From contig CAVOBC010000062.1 in the NCBI GenBank assembly GCA_963693635.1, forward strand, positions 1 through 17,328: DNA of 17,328 nt, in the 5' to 3' direction. Both the position numbers and the translations under genes were made by a program. The notes under the pieces were generated by a model, which saw only the letters and a list, made by a program, of their open reading frames with translations, had not been told where the DNA came from and made no database searches. The stretch's first letter is position 1, and the number at the start of each line of letters is the position of its first letter. Source of the DNA: CAVOBC01 sp963693635 (GTDB taxonomy: Bacteria > Pseudomonadota > Gammaproteobacteria > Pseudomonadales > Azotimanducaceae). Below, piece by piece: positions 1 through 7,489 of this stretch.

Positions 1-1957
1 CCTGCGATGTTTGCAGGTCAACAAACTCCCGATAGGCGCCGCCCTCGATGCCCATGAGTTCGTCGTGGGATCCAACCTCGATCACCCGGCCATCGCGCAG
101 AAAGACAATCTTGTCAGCCGTGCGGATGGTGCTGAGACGGTGGGCGATGACGATGAGGATGCGTTCGGCACGGGACGCATCCAGGGAGGCGACAAGCGCC
201 GCTTCAGTCTCCGGGTCGAGGGCGGCGGTTGGCTCGTCGAGAATTAGAATCGGCGCTTTACTGACGAGACCGCGGGCGATGGCGAGTCGCTGCTTTTGAC
301 CCACCGACAAGGTGTTGCCCGACCGCCCAAGACGGCTGTCGTAGCCGAATTCAAGATCCCGGATGAAACCATCCGCGCGTGCAGCGCGGGCCGCGCCTTC
401 GATCTCGTCCCGGGTCGCGCCGGCGAGACCCATCGCGATGTTGTTGGCCGCTGTGTCGTCAAAGACTGCTGGTTCCTGAGAAACGAATGAGACGCGCGAG
501 CGAAGCGCGGCGAGGTCGAGGTCGGCGATGTCATCGTCATCGAATGTCACGGTGCCGCTCGCCGGTTCCACAAAACCGGCGAGCATATGCGCCAGAGGCG
601 TTTTGCCAGCACCGGTCGCGCCGACAATCGCGACCATTTCGCCTGTTTGGGCCGTGACTGAGACGTCTGCCAGTGCCTCCGTGCCGTCGTCGTATGCGAA
701 CCCGGCGTTCGCTACCGCCAGCCGCCCGGTTCGCCCGCTGGGCGTGCGCGAGCCCTGGCGGTCCGCATCCACCGGCGTGTCGAGAATCGAGAACACGCGC
801 TCATGCCGGCAAGGTTGTTCTGCAGGTTGAACCACAGGGCACCGAGGGCCGCGGCACTGCCTGCGATTTGCAGGAAGTAGGTATGAGGACGGCATAGTCG
901 CCCGCGGACATGCGGTTGTCGACGAGTGCCTCGACGACTTCGAAGAACACATAGAACGTTAGACCGAGCACCACGAAATACTGCATGGCGCCGATCACGA
1001 GCAGCAAGGTTGTGTAAAAGCGGAAGCGCTCGAACGAGTTTGAGCTGTCAGCGGCAAACTGGTCGCGCTGTTTGTCGTTCGCGCCAAGACTCTGCACGGC
1101 GACGATGTTGCTCATGCCTTCTTCGATTGTCGCTGTGGTCTCCGCGCCAGCGCGCCGGCTCGCGAGCGAGCGTCTGCGGGTCATGCTGGTCCCGAATAAG
1201 GTAACCAATAGCATGAGGGGTGTTGCCATCCACGCGACGAGGACGAGGGAAGGCACGTCGCCAAAGCTGTATGCCATGGTCCAGATTGCAGCGCCAATGA
1301 CAAACAGATTGACGAAGGGGGTGACCAGGAGGTCATAGCAGACCTTGGACACGGTGGGTGTGTCGTACATCACGCGATAGACCGCATCGCCGATGCTGGC
1401 GTCGCTAAATCGAAGCATCGGCAGATTCATCATGCGTTGATACACAGCCGAGCGCAGGCCGTGGTTGATGCGATGGGTGATTCTGAGTTGATAGCGGTAC
1501 TCAAAGAGCCCCAGCAGGCCCGAGACCTGGCTGGACGACATGTTTGCTTCGTTTTCACTTTGGGTCGCGGTGTCGAGACCCTGGGCAAGGCCGTCGCCGG
1601 CCTGATCCCGGGAACCGCCGGTGCCGAATGCGCCGATAGCAATGATGCCGATGATCCCGACCGCGATCACCACCCACAGAATCTCAAGTGGCGTCAGGCC
1701 GTCGAGCATCGCGACGAACGGCATGACAAACGGCGGATACGGCGTCGGTGACTCGTTGATCGGCATGCCCATGACAACGTGGTCGACGAGTATCTTCATC
1801 GGCCAGGGTAGAAAGAGTACAAAGAAGAGACCGACAAAACTCAGAAAGAGTTTAAGGCGATCTGGGCTCGGAAGGGCAGCACGAGCAGGAGTGAGCGTTT
1901 GACGATGGCGAGCGTCTCGCGTGTCGTCAACTTGATGTCGTTGTCAGCGGTCGCCAT
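1..1957 (-). pseudogene. ABC exporter half-transporter A (permease-ATPase), frameshifted and cut by the window edge
   Basis: This is an MsbA/multidrug-type exporter half-transporter with an N-terminal membrane domain and a C-terminal ATPase. The likely start is the ATG at 1957 (MATADNDIKL). The reading frame must change about three times: near 1860 (after PFRAQ, resuming RLKLFLSFVG), near 880 (after YAVLIP, resuming YFLQIAGSAA) and near 804 (after NLAGM, resuming ERVFSILDTP). Each is consistent with one missing base; the last also fits loss of one AGCG copy. After correction the ATPase is complete: Walker A GATGAGKT, Q-loop SQEP, signature LSVGQ, Walker B ILILDEP with the catalytic Glu, and H-loop AHRLST. 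The third signature residue is Val instead of Gly. The frame is open to base 1, so the stop codon lies outside the window. It follows half-transporter B by 42 nt, so the two were probably co-transcribed and heterodimeric. Frameshifts may be true decay or sequence error. Confidence 0.85.
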
Positions 1958-1999
1958 GGGTCATCCATGTCGACGCGTGCAGATCGGGCAGTCGGCAGA

Positions 2000-3989
2000 T
2001 CATGGGTCGATGCCGGGATCGGTTCTGACTTCGGCCGCGACGAAGTTGCGGTATGCGGCGCTTGTCGCCATGAGATCGTCGTGATCGCCACACGCCGCGA
2101 TCTTGCCATCAGTCAGGTAGATGACCTGGTTGGCGTGGCGAATAGTCGACAGCCGATGCGTAATCAGAAAAATGCAGCGTCCCTCGCCGCAGTCCTTGAG
2201 GTTTGCCCCAGTCCTTGAGGTTTGAAAGGACAGTGAGTTCTGTACGGGCATCCAGCGCTGAGGTCGGCTCGTCCAGAATCAGAATGGGCGTATCGCGCAC
2301 AATCGCACGTGCCAGCACGAGGCGCTGGCGCTGCCCGGTCGAAAGGCGACTGGCGCGCTCGCCGAAAGGCGTGTCATAGCCGTCGGGGAGTTCGCCCACG
2401 AACTCATCCGCGCAGGCGACCCGTGCGGCGGCAATGACGTCCGCCAGGTTCGCGTTCGGAGCAGCATAGCGGATGTTCTCGCAGACCGTGTCTGAGAAGA
2501 GAATGTTCTCTTGCATTGCGATTGAAATGCACGCGCGCAGGGACGCGATCGTCAGATCGCGGATGTCGGTGCCATCGATGGCGATCCGACCTTCATCCAC
2601 GTCCGCCAGTCTGAGGAGCAAAGACATCAGAGTCGACTTGCCGGTACCCGTCGGGCCGATGATCGCAGTGATGGTGCCGGCAGTGGCGCGCGCGCTGATC
2701 CCATTCAGAACCGGCTTGCCAGCAATGTAGCTGAAGCTGACATCGTCGAAGGTGACCGCTTCGGCGAGTGGGGCCAATACGCTCGCGCCGTGGCGGTCCC
2801 TTATGTCGGGTTCAAGATCCATGATCTCGAACACACGTCCGAGCCCAACGGCCATGTCTTGGGCCCGGCCCCAGAGATTGATCAGGCCGCGAAGTGACCC
2901 GGTCGCATCTCTCCAGCGGCTGCCCGCGGCGCCGAAGGTACCGAAATTCCAGACTGCAAACCCGAACGCGAGCAGCAGGTCACGTGCAAACACTGACGTC
3001 TCCTGATGTGACCACCATGCGGCGTAGGATTGCAGCACGATAGTGGCAATGCCAATGATGGCGAAGGACAGAATACCGAGCAGATTGAGGGCGACCCTCG
3101 ACCGGAATGCGGCACCGAGCGCGCGGAGTGGTCGGCGTTCGAACTCATCGGTGCGGTCGGCCTCACTCGCCGTCGCCTTGACCACCCGGATGCCCTGGAC
3201 GCTTTCCTGAATCCAGGATGTCAACGCTGAGTTGCTCTCGCGGGCCGTGCGGAACATCAGGCGCAGTCGTGGCGAGACGTATCGACCGAGGAGGATGAGC
3301 GGTAGGGATGTCACGCCTAAAATGAGGGCGTGTTGAGGTGAGAATGCCATCACGATGACGATGCCGCCCAGATACCGTCCGAGGAACATGATGGGTTCCA
3401 GGAAGACAGGTCGAATGATCGCCGTGACCATCGCACTATCCTGATGCAAGCGGTAGATCGCATCTCCCGTCTCGGCCCGGGCGTGGTATGCGAGAAACTG
3501 TGCCTGCAGTCGATCGATCAACTGCACACGCATTCGCTGGTTGATGCTCTGGAAGATCCAGATGCTGTAGTAGTAGAGCGAGAAGCCGGCAGTGACGCCG
3601 ATCAGCGTGAGGACGATGGCGGTGTTCACGGTCGGCCAGGCGAGGGCCCGACGTGCGTCGTCGCTCAGTTTGTCAACGTTGACGTAGACCGATGGATCAA
3701 AGTCGTAGAGCGCTGCCACCGCGGAACCAAGCGGATCGGCTGACATGATGCCGGTCGTTGCGAGTGCAACCAAAAGCCCACCAAGCCCGACACCAATGAC
3801 GCCGATGATGCCCGAGATCGCAACGAAAGCGATCAGATGTTTCAGGGACGGCCGAATGAAAGGCCAGGTTCGCCAGAAGATCTTGAATACGCCGCCAAGG
3901 GAGAGGTCGTCCCGCCCAGGATCAATGTTTGCCGCGTCGACTGGTGACGCGTCCTCGTGGGCGGGGGATGCGACGGCGTTCTCGCTCAA
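2000..3989 (-). pseudogene. ABC exporter half-transporter B (permease-ATPase), frameshifted by a 19-bp duplication
   Basis: This is a second MsbA-like half-transporter. It has several hydrophobic spans between about residues 45 and 340, then an ATPase with Walker A GPTGTGKS near residue 442, Q-loop MQEN, signature LSTGQ and Walker B ILILDEP with the catalytic Glu. A 19-bp tandem duplication at 2190-2224 shifts the frame just after Walker B. Removing it restores ITHRLSTIRHANQ (H-loop) and a 656-residue protein ending at the TGA at 2000. As written, translation enters a wrong frame and ends at 2109. No in-frame ATG precedes the conserved region. The best start is TTG at 3989, with only a weak purine-rich leader containing an A9 tract; an in-frame TAA lies a few codons upstream. 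Heterodimeric exporters often have one degenerate ATPase, but here both keep the catalytic Glu and both have a non-Gly third signature residue. Confidence 0.87.
2190..2224. repeat. 16-bp direct repeat with 19-bp period inside ABC gene B
   Basis: CAGTCCTTGAGGTTTG occurs at 2190-2205 and again at 2209-2224, separated by CCC. The period of 19 is not a multiple of three. Deleting one unit restores an uninterrupted ABC ATPase frame through the H-loop, so this is most simply a recent tandem duplication, or an assembly slip. Confidence 0.95.
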
Positions 3990-4032
3990 TGTCGCGTCTT
4001 TTTTTTTATTCTTGGGTTGCTGGCGACCTTAA

Positions 4033-4045
4033 CGCGGGGCCCGCG
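4033..4045. repeat. Short GC-rich palindrome upstream of the ABC genes
   Basis: CGCGGG and CCCGCG flank a single central G about 44 bp upstream of the TTG start of ABC gene B. It may be a protein-binding site or a leader hairpin, but GC-rich palindromes of this size arise by chance in such DNA. No function is assigned. Confidence 0.35.
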
Positions 4046-4080
4046 CGGTCTGCAATCGGCGTGGGATGCCCGCATCTATG

Positions 4081-4109
4081 CCGACGTGAAGTGGGCTCAG
4101 GCGTAGAAT
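4081..4109 (+). promoter_or_regulatory. Possible sigma-70 promoter for the small secreted protein
   Basis: A TAGAAT box at 4104-4109 matches five of six -10 consensus positions. It is preceded at 17 bp by CCGACG at 4081-4086, a poor -35. It lies about 67 bp upstream of the ATG at 4176. This is a consensus match only. Confidence 0.25.
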
Positions 4110-4175
4110 CGTGTCTTTTCCGGGTGCGCTTGCATGATGAGAACGATTGACCATCACGGATCGACTGGGGGGGTA

Positions 4176-4589
4176 ATGAAAGTCGCCGCGCGGGCTGTGC
4201 TCGTAGTGTTTGGCCTCGCCTTGCTGCTACTCGGTTCGCAGATGGTCGCATCAGAGGCGGGCGAGGTCGTCGTCCTCACCACAATGGATGAGCAGCAAAC
4301 GGTAGCGACTCGTGTTTGGGTGGTCGAGGTTGACGGCACCCGGTATCTGCGGTCGGGCAGCGATAGTGCCGCGTGGTACCAACGGCTGGTCAAGGCGCCA
4401 CAGGTCAAGGTTGAGCGCGAGGGCGTGAACGAGGCTTACACGGCAGTGCCGTTGGTCGCCGCGCGCGATCAGGTCAACCAGTTGATGCGCGAAAAATATG
4501 GCTGGGCGGACCGCTACATTGCACTGCTGTTCGGACGGGACGATGCCGTCCCGATTCGACTGGACGCACCTGCTGTCTCCCCAGGGTAG
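4176..4589 (+). CDS. Small secreted protein resembling split-barrel (DUF2255/nitroreductase-like) proteins
   Basis: The predicted protein is 137 residues. The ATG at 4176 is preferred over the in-frame ATG at 4134 because a G-rich ribosome binding site ends about 3 nt before it, and because it places a clean signal peptide at the N-terminus: Met-Lys start, then a hydrophobic core over residues 6-20. The mature part holds a beta-rich stretch (VVVLTTMDEQQ, TRVWVVEVDGTRYLRSG) followed by AWYQRLVKAPQV. This pattern recalls the small split-barrel flavin/F420 proteins of the DUF2255 and PPOX-like type, where a Leu-Thr-Thr segment, a strand reading VDG and an Arg-Ser segment line the pocket. The assignment rests on pattern only, and export to the periplasm would be unusual for the family. 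It is divergent from the ABC genes and convergent with the dienelactone hydrolase. The reading frame is good; the function is unsure. Confidence 0.6.
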   Translation: MKVAARAVLVVFGLALLLLGSQMVASEAGEVVVLTTMDEQQTVATRVWVVEVDGTRYLRSGSDSAAWYQRLVKAPQVKVEREGVNEAYTAVPLVAARDQVNQLMREKYGWADRYIALLFGRDDAVPIRLDAPAVSPG

Positions 4590-4625
4590 GGGAGGGCTGG
4601 GTAGGGTAGGGCGGGATAGGGTAGG
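4584..4625 (+). repeat. Cluster of G-runs (G-quadruplex motif) with TAGGG-like repeats
   Basis: Eight runs of three or four G lie within 38 bases (4584-4621), separated by one to three bases, with TAGGG recurring. This exceeds the usual four-run G-quadruplex rule. It overlaps the stop codon of the small secreted protein and lies in the convergent 3' region of the dienelactone hydrolase gene. It could act as a structured 3' end or transcription barrier on the plus-strand transcript, which is inference. Confidence 0.8.
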
Positions 4626-4651
4626 ACAGGTCGTCTCGTCCGAGCGGCGTG

Positions 4652-5380
4652 TCAGGCCCGCAGATTGCGGTTGAACATCCCAAACATGACTTCCCAGTGG
4701 CGTTCGGACGCTGATTTCACAAAAACCGCGCCGCGCTGGGGGAACACGAACCCATGGTGGGTGCCGGGATACTATTCAATGCGGTAATTGATGCCGGATT
4801 GCTGGAGCGCAAGGTCGAGCTCGTTGATCATCGCCGGCGGCGCCCACTGATCGTTCTCGGCGCAGCCGAAATACATCTCGCCGCGTATTTTGCCGGCATC
4901 AAGGTGGGGTGACGTATCTTCATCGACGCAGAGGCGCACGCCGTGAATCGACAGCGATGCGCGCACACGCTCGATGTGGGCAGCGGCAGCAAAGGCAAAG
5001 GGTCCGCTCATGCAATAGCCGGTACAGCCGACCGGGCCATCGCCAGCGGCGGGATCATCCGCCGCAACGCTCAGTATCTGCCTGCAATCATCGACCACCA
5101 TCATGTTGGTCAGCGCATTCATGTGGCCGAACATGGCTTCTCGGCCCGCTGACGTGCCGTCCACAACGAAGTCCCGCGCTGTGCGGTAGTAAAGGTTAGG
5201 CAACATGACGTAATAGCCCGCAGTGGCAATGCGTCGAGCTATGTCGTGCAGTTCCTCGCGCTTGCCCGGCGCGTCCCTGCGGAAGAGCACGACCGGATGG
5301 GGCCCTTCTTCTGCCGGATGGGTGATGAACGTGTTCATCGTGCCATCCACTGTGGTGATGTCGGTCTCTCGTTCCTGCAT
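4652..5380 (-). pseudogene. Dienelactone hydrolase family protein with an internal TAG stop
   Basis: This is an alpha/beta-hydrolase of the dienelactone hydrolase (DLH/carboxymethylenebutenolidase) family, which uses a Cys-Asp-His triad to open lactone or ester bonds. Visible are the nucleophile Cys123 in GYCMSG and Asp177 in AENDQW. Codon 203 is TAG (4772-4774). The same frame then continues with the family's C-terminus, starting YPGTHHGFVFPQRG, including the expected catalytic His209, and ends at TGA 4652, giving a normal length of about 242 residues. The product as written stops at residue 202 and lacks the catalytic His. A TGG-to-TAG change is the simplest explanation, since Trp is common at this position in relatives as I recall them. 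The ATG at 5380 has a GAGGA ribosome binding site about 7 nt upstream. It is separated from the upstream minus-strand FMN protein by 128 bp. Confidence 0.85.
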
Positions 5381-5423
5381 GGCGTTGTCCTCGCTGGTCG
5401 CAGGGTCGCCTGGACCCGTGCCG

Positions 5424-5478
5424 CTTCTGGTGCACAGCTTGTGGTACAGAAGCCTCTGGTGCAGAGGCTTGTGTTACA
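5424..5478. repeat. Imperfect tandem repeat containing a perfect 9-bp hairpin
   Basis: Two related units at 5424-5448 and 5453-5478 share a CTCTGGTGCA-like start and a CTTGTG-TACA end at a period of 29. Within them AAGCCTCTG (5450-5458) and CAGAGGCTT (5462-5470) form a perfect stem with a GTG loop. It lies between the minus-strand FMN protein and the dienelactone hydrolase. No T-run follows the stem on either strand, so a simple rho-independent terminator is unlikely. Confidence 0.7.
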
Positions 5479-5508
5479 AAAAGGGGGACGGCTCCACAGG
5501 TGGTGGGG

Positions 5509-6999
5509 TCAGTCGGCGTTGCCGGGTTCGGGATGCAATTGATCTAAGGGTACTGAAAGGCCTGCGTCGGTCACAACCCGGGCGTGAAAGCGGCGCAAGC
5601 GGCGCGGTTCCGGCACTCCGCACGCATGGGCGATGACGCCAACTTCATAGCTCATGTTCTGCGCGTAGTTCTTGATCCGTTCGGTCTTGTCAGTGACATC
5701 GAGGCCTTTTTGCAGATCCCTGTCGTGCGTCGTGATCCCTGTCGGGCAAGTGTTCTTGTTGCACTGCAGCGCTTGGATGCAACCGAGCGCGAACATGAAG
5801 CCACGAGCGGAGACCACGTAGTCAGCACCCAGGCAGATTGCCCAGGCGACCGCCGCCGGATCGACCAGTTTGCCCGACGCGACGATGCGAATCCTGCGTT
5901 TGAGATCGTATTCGATGAGCTTGTTGGACAGCAGCGGCAGGCTTTCACGAAGCGGCATACCCATGTAGTCAATCAGGCTCTGGGGTGCGGCACCCGTGCC
6001 ACCATCGGCTGAATCGAGGGTGATGAAATCGGGCGCCGACTCGATGCCGCGGTCCTGAATCGACTGACAGAACGCGTCCAGGAAACCATATGAGCCGATG
6101 ACTAACTTGAAGCCGGTCGGTTTGCCGGTGACACTGCGAATGCGCTCAACCATGTCGAGCAGTTCATCGACGCTGTCGATGTCGGGGTGCCGATTGGGAC
6201 TGATCGAGTCCTCACCCTCGGGAATCCCTCGAATGTTCGCAATCTCGGCGGTGACCTTGTTGCCGGGTAGCATGCCACCCTTGCCGGGCTTCGCCCCCTG
6301 ACTCAATTTGATCTCGAACATGCGCACCGTTGCGTTTGCGGCAAGTTCGCGGAGCTTGTCATCACTGAGGTCGCCGTTGTCGTCCCTCACGCCATATTTG
6401 GCCGTGCCGATCTGCACGACAAGGTCGGCGCCCCCCTCGAGGTGCCATGGTGACACGCCGCCTTCGCCGGTGTTCATCCAGCACCCGGCGGCCCTGGCAC
6501 CACGGGACAGCGCGAGCACAGCGGGCTTCGAAATCGCACCGTAGCTCATGCCGGAGATATTGAAGATCGACGCCGTCTTATAGGGATGCTCGCAATAAGG
6601 TCCAATGATCAGTTCTTCGGGCGGCGATGAATCCGCCGCGAGTGTTGGAAACGGGCAGTTGACGAAGATCACAGCGCCCTGTCCGTTCAGATTGCGGGTT
6701 GAGCCGAACGGAACGGTGGAGTCGATGTTCTTTGCCGACCGGTAGATCCAACTGCGCTCGGCCCGGTTGAATGGCATTTCCTCGCGATCCTGAGCGAAGA
6801 AGTACTGACGAAAAAATTCGCCCATGTTCTCGAACAGGTACCGAAATCGCCCGATGACCGGGTAGTTGCGGCGGATGGCGTGCGCGGTCTGGTTGACGTC
6901 GATGATGTAAAGGACGCCAACGGTGACGAGCATCGCCACGACGCCAATCACCAGAAGGGCGATCAGGGACTCTGTGGCGATCGTGATCAGTTGCGTCAT
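5509..6999 (-). CDS. Membrane-anchored FMN/Fe-S glutamate-synthase-like protein
   Basis: This 496-residue protein belongs to the stand-alone family related to the FMN domain of glutamate synthase (GltB domain 2, COG0069; B. subtilis YerD is a relative). A hydrophobic helix at about residues 4-32 anchors it, with the catalytic domain probably cytoplasmic. Family signatures include SGMSYGAISKPAV, the GEGGVSPWH loop, QGAKPGKGGMLPG and DSADGGTGAAP (FMN phosphate loop). The motif C407-x5-C413-x4-C418 in CIQALQCNKNTCPTG is the [3Fe-4S] ligand set of GltB. The glutaminase domain of true glutamate synthase is absent, and the natural substrate of the family is unknown to me. The ATG at 6999 is chosen over the upstream in-frame start at 7017 because AAAGGAGA lies about 7 nt before it. 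It is divergent from glcB. Confidence 0.9.
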   Translation of the reverse strand: MTQLITIATESLIALLVIGVVAMLVTVGVLYIIDVNQTAHAIRRNYPVIGRFRYLFENMGEFFRQYFFAQDREEMPFNRAERSWIYRSAKNIDSTVPFGSTRNLNGQGAVIFVNCPFPTLAADSSPPEELIIGPYCEHPYKTASIFNISGMSYGAISKPAVLALSRGARAAGCWMNTGEGGVSPWHLEGGADLVVQIGTAKYGVRDDNGDLSDDKLRELAANATVRMFEIKLSQGAKPGKGGMLPGNKVTAEIANIRGIPEGEDSISPNRHPDIDSVDELLDMVERIRSVTGKPTGFKLVIGSYGFLDAFCQSIQDRGIESAPDFITLDSADGGTGAAPQSLIDYMGMPLRESLPLLSNKLIEYDLKRRIRIVASGKLVDPAAVAWAICLGADYVVSARGFMFALGCIQALQCNKNTCPTGITTHDRDLQKGLDVTDKTERIKNYAQNMSYEVGVIAHACGVPEPRRLRRFHARVVTDAGLSVPLDQLHPEPGNAD

Positions 7000-7138
7000 G
7001 CGAGGCTCTCCTTTCACTGCGGCGGCAATGCTGAGTCACTGCCAGGCTCAGGGCGCCCAGCATAGGCCAAAAGAAGGGTCGTGGCGCGCGCGACGCATTT
7101 GCCGAGAAGCCTGACCGCTTGGGACGTTCTCGCAATAA

Positions 7139-7168
7139 AATAAAGGCTGCGATAAGTGGCCATCACAA
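7139..7168 (-). promoter_or_regulatory. Weak possible promoter for the FMN protein gene
   Basis: Read on the minus strand, TTGTGA (7168-7163) and TTTATT (7144-7139) are 18 bp apart, each matching four of six consensus bases. It is about 140 bp upstream of the ATG at 6999. This is only a consensus resemblance in an AT-richer patch. Confidence 0.2.
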
Positions 7169-7187
7169 GCGCTGAAACAGAATCGTC

Positions 7188-7277
7188 GGAATAAAAAATT
7201 GGAATAGAGGTCGGAATAAGTGCTCGGAATAAGTGCTCGGAATAAGTGCTCGGAATAAGTGCTCGGGATAAGTGCTC
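7188..7277. repeat. Seven-unit 13-bp tandem repeat array (GGAATAAGTGCTC)
   Basis: Four exact copies of GGAATAAGTGCTC lie at 7213-7264, followed by one single-base variant at 7265-7277. Two degenerate units precede them: GGAATAAAAAATT at 7188-7200 and a 12-base unit at 7201-7212. A partial unit begins at 7278. The array ends about 210 bp upstream of the glcB ATG and about 190 bp upstream of the FMN gene start. The unit is not palindromic. Its length is not a multiple of three, which argues against a coding repeat. Candidates are a regulator-binding array or a slippage-prone minisatellite. Confidence 0.95.
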
Positions 7278-7419
7278 GGAAAAGGGTCGCGCCAGCGCAG
7301 GGGTTCGTGGCCTTGCGCCGGAAGAGCGCACACGCAGAAGGCCGAAAAAGCGGCGCAAGCGGGCGTAAAATCCGCCTCCTGTTACACAAGGTCGAAAACG
7401 CAGTGATTGCGCGTGCTGA

Positions 7420-7448
7420 TTGTGGATCAGTACCGTCTTCGCTAGCAT
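7420..7448 (+). promoter_or_regulatory. Possible promoter for glcB
   Basis: TTGTGG (7420-7425) and TAGCAT (7443-7448) are exactly 17 bp apart and lie about 42 bp before the glcB start codon. The match is three and four of six bases respectively, so this is a weak but well-placed candidate. Confidence 0.3.
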
Positions 7449-7489
7449 GTTCGCCTTTTTACGGTTATGCCGAAGGGGCAGGAGAAAGC

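Larger units (their letters stand above)
7000..7489. other. 490-bp divergent intergenic region
   Basis: This region separates the minus-strand FMN protein from plus-strand glcB. It holds the FMN gene leader, a 13-bp tandem repeat array, weak promoter-like sequences on each strand and the glcB ribosome binding site. Open frames crossing it show no recognisable protein family. Those over the array merely encode its repeated peptide, so I call no gene here. Confidence 0.7.

Noticed and set aside
4652..5380. TAG recoded as an amino acid (pyrrolysine or stop reassignment)
   Set aside because: TAG is used as the terminal stop by the regulator, the alpha/beta hydrolase and the small secreted protein in this window, and this codon is not in a pyrrolysine-type family.
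7188..7277. CRISPR array
   Set aside because: The 13-bp units are directly abutting with no spacers, and no cas gene is nearby.
7014..7448. Antisense open frame of 144 codons with repeated SEHLFRALIPST-type peptide
   Set aside because: The peptide repeat is only the 13-bp DNA array read in three frames (39 bp); there is no family resemblance or ribosome binding site.
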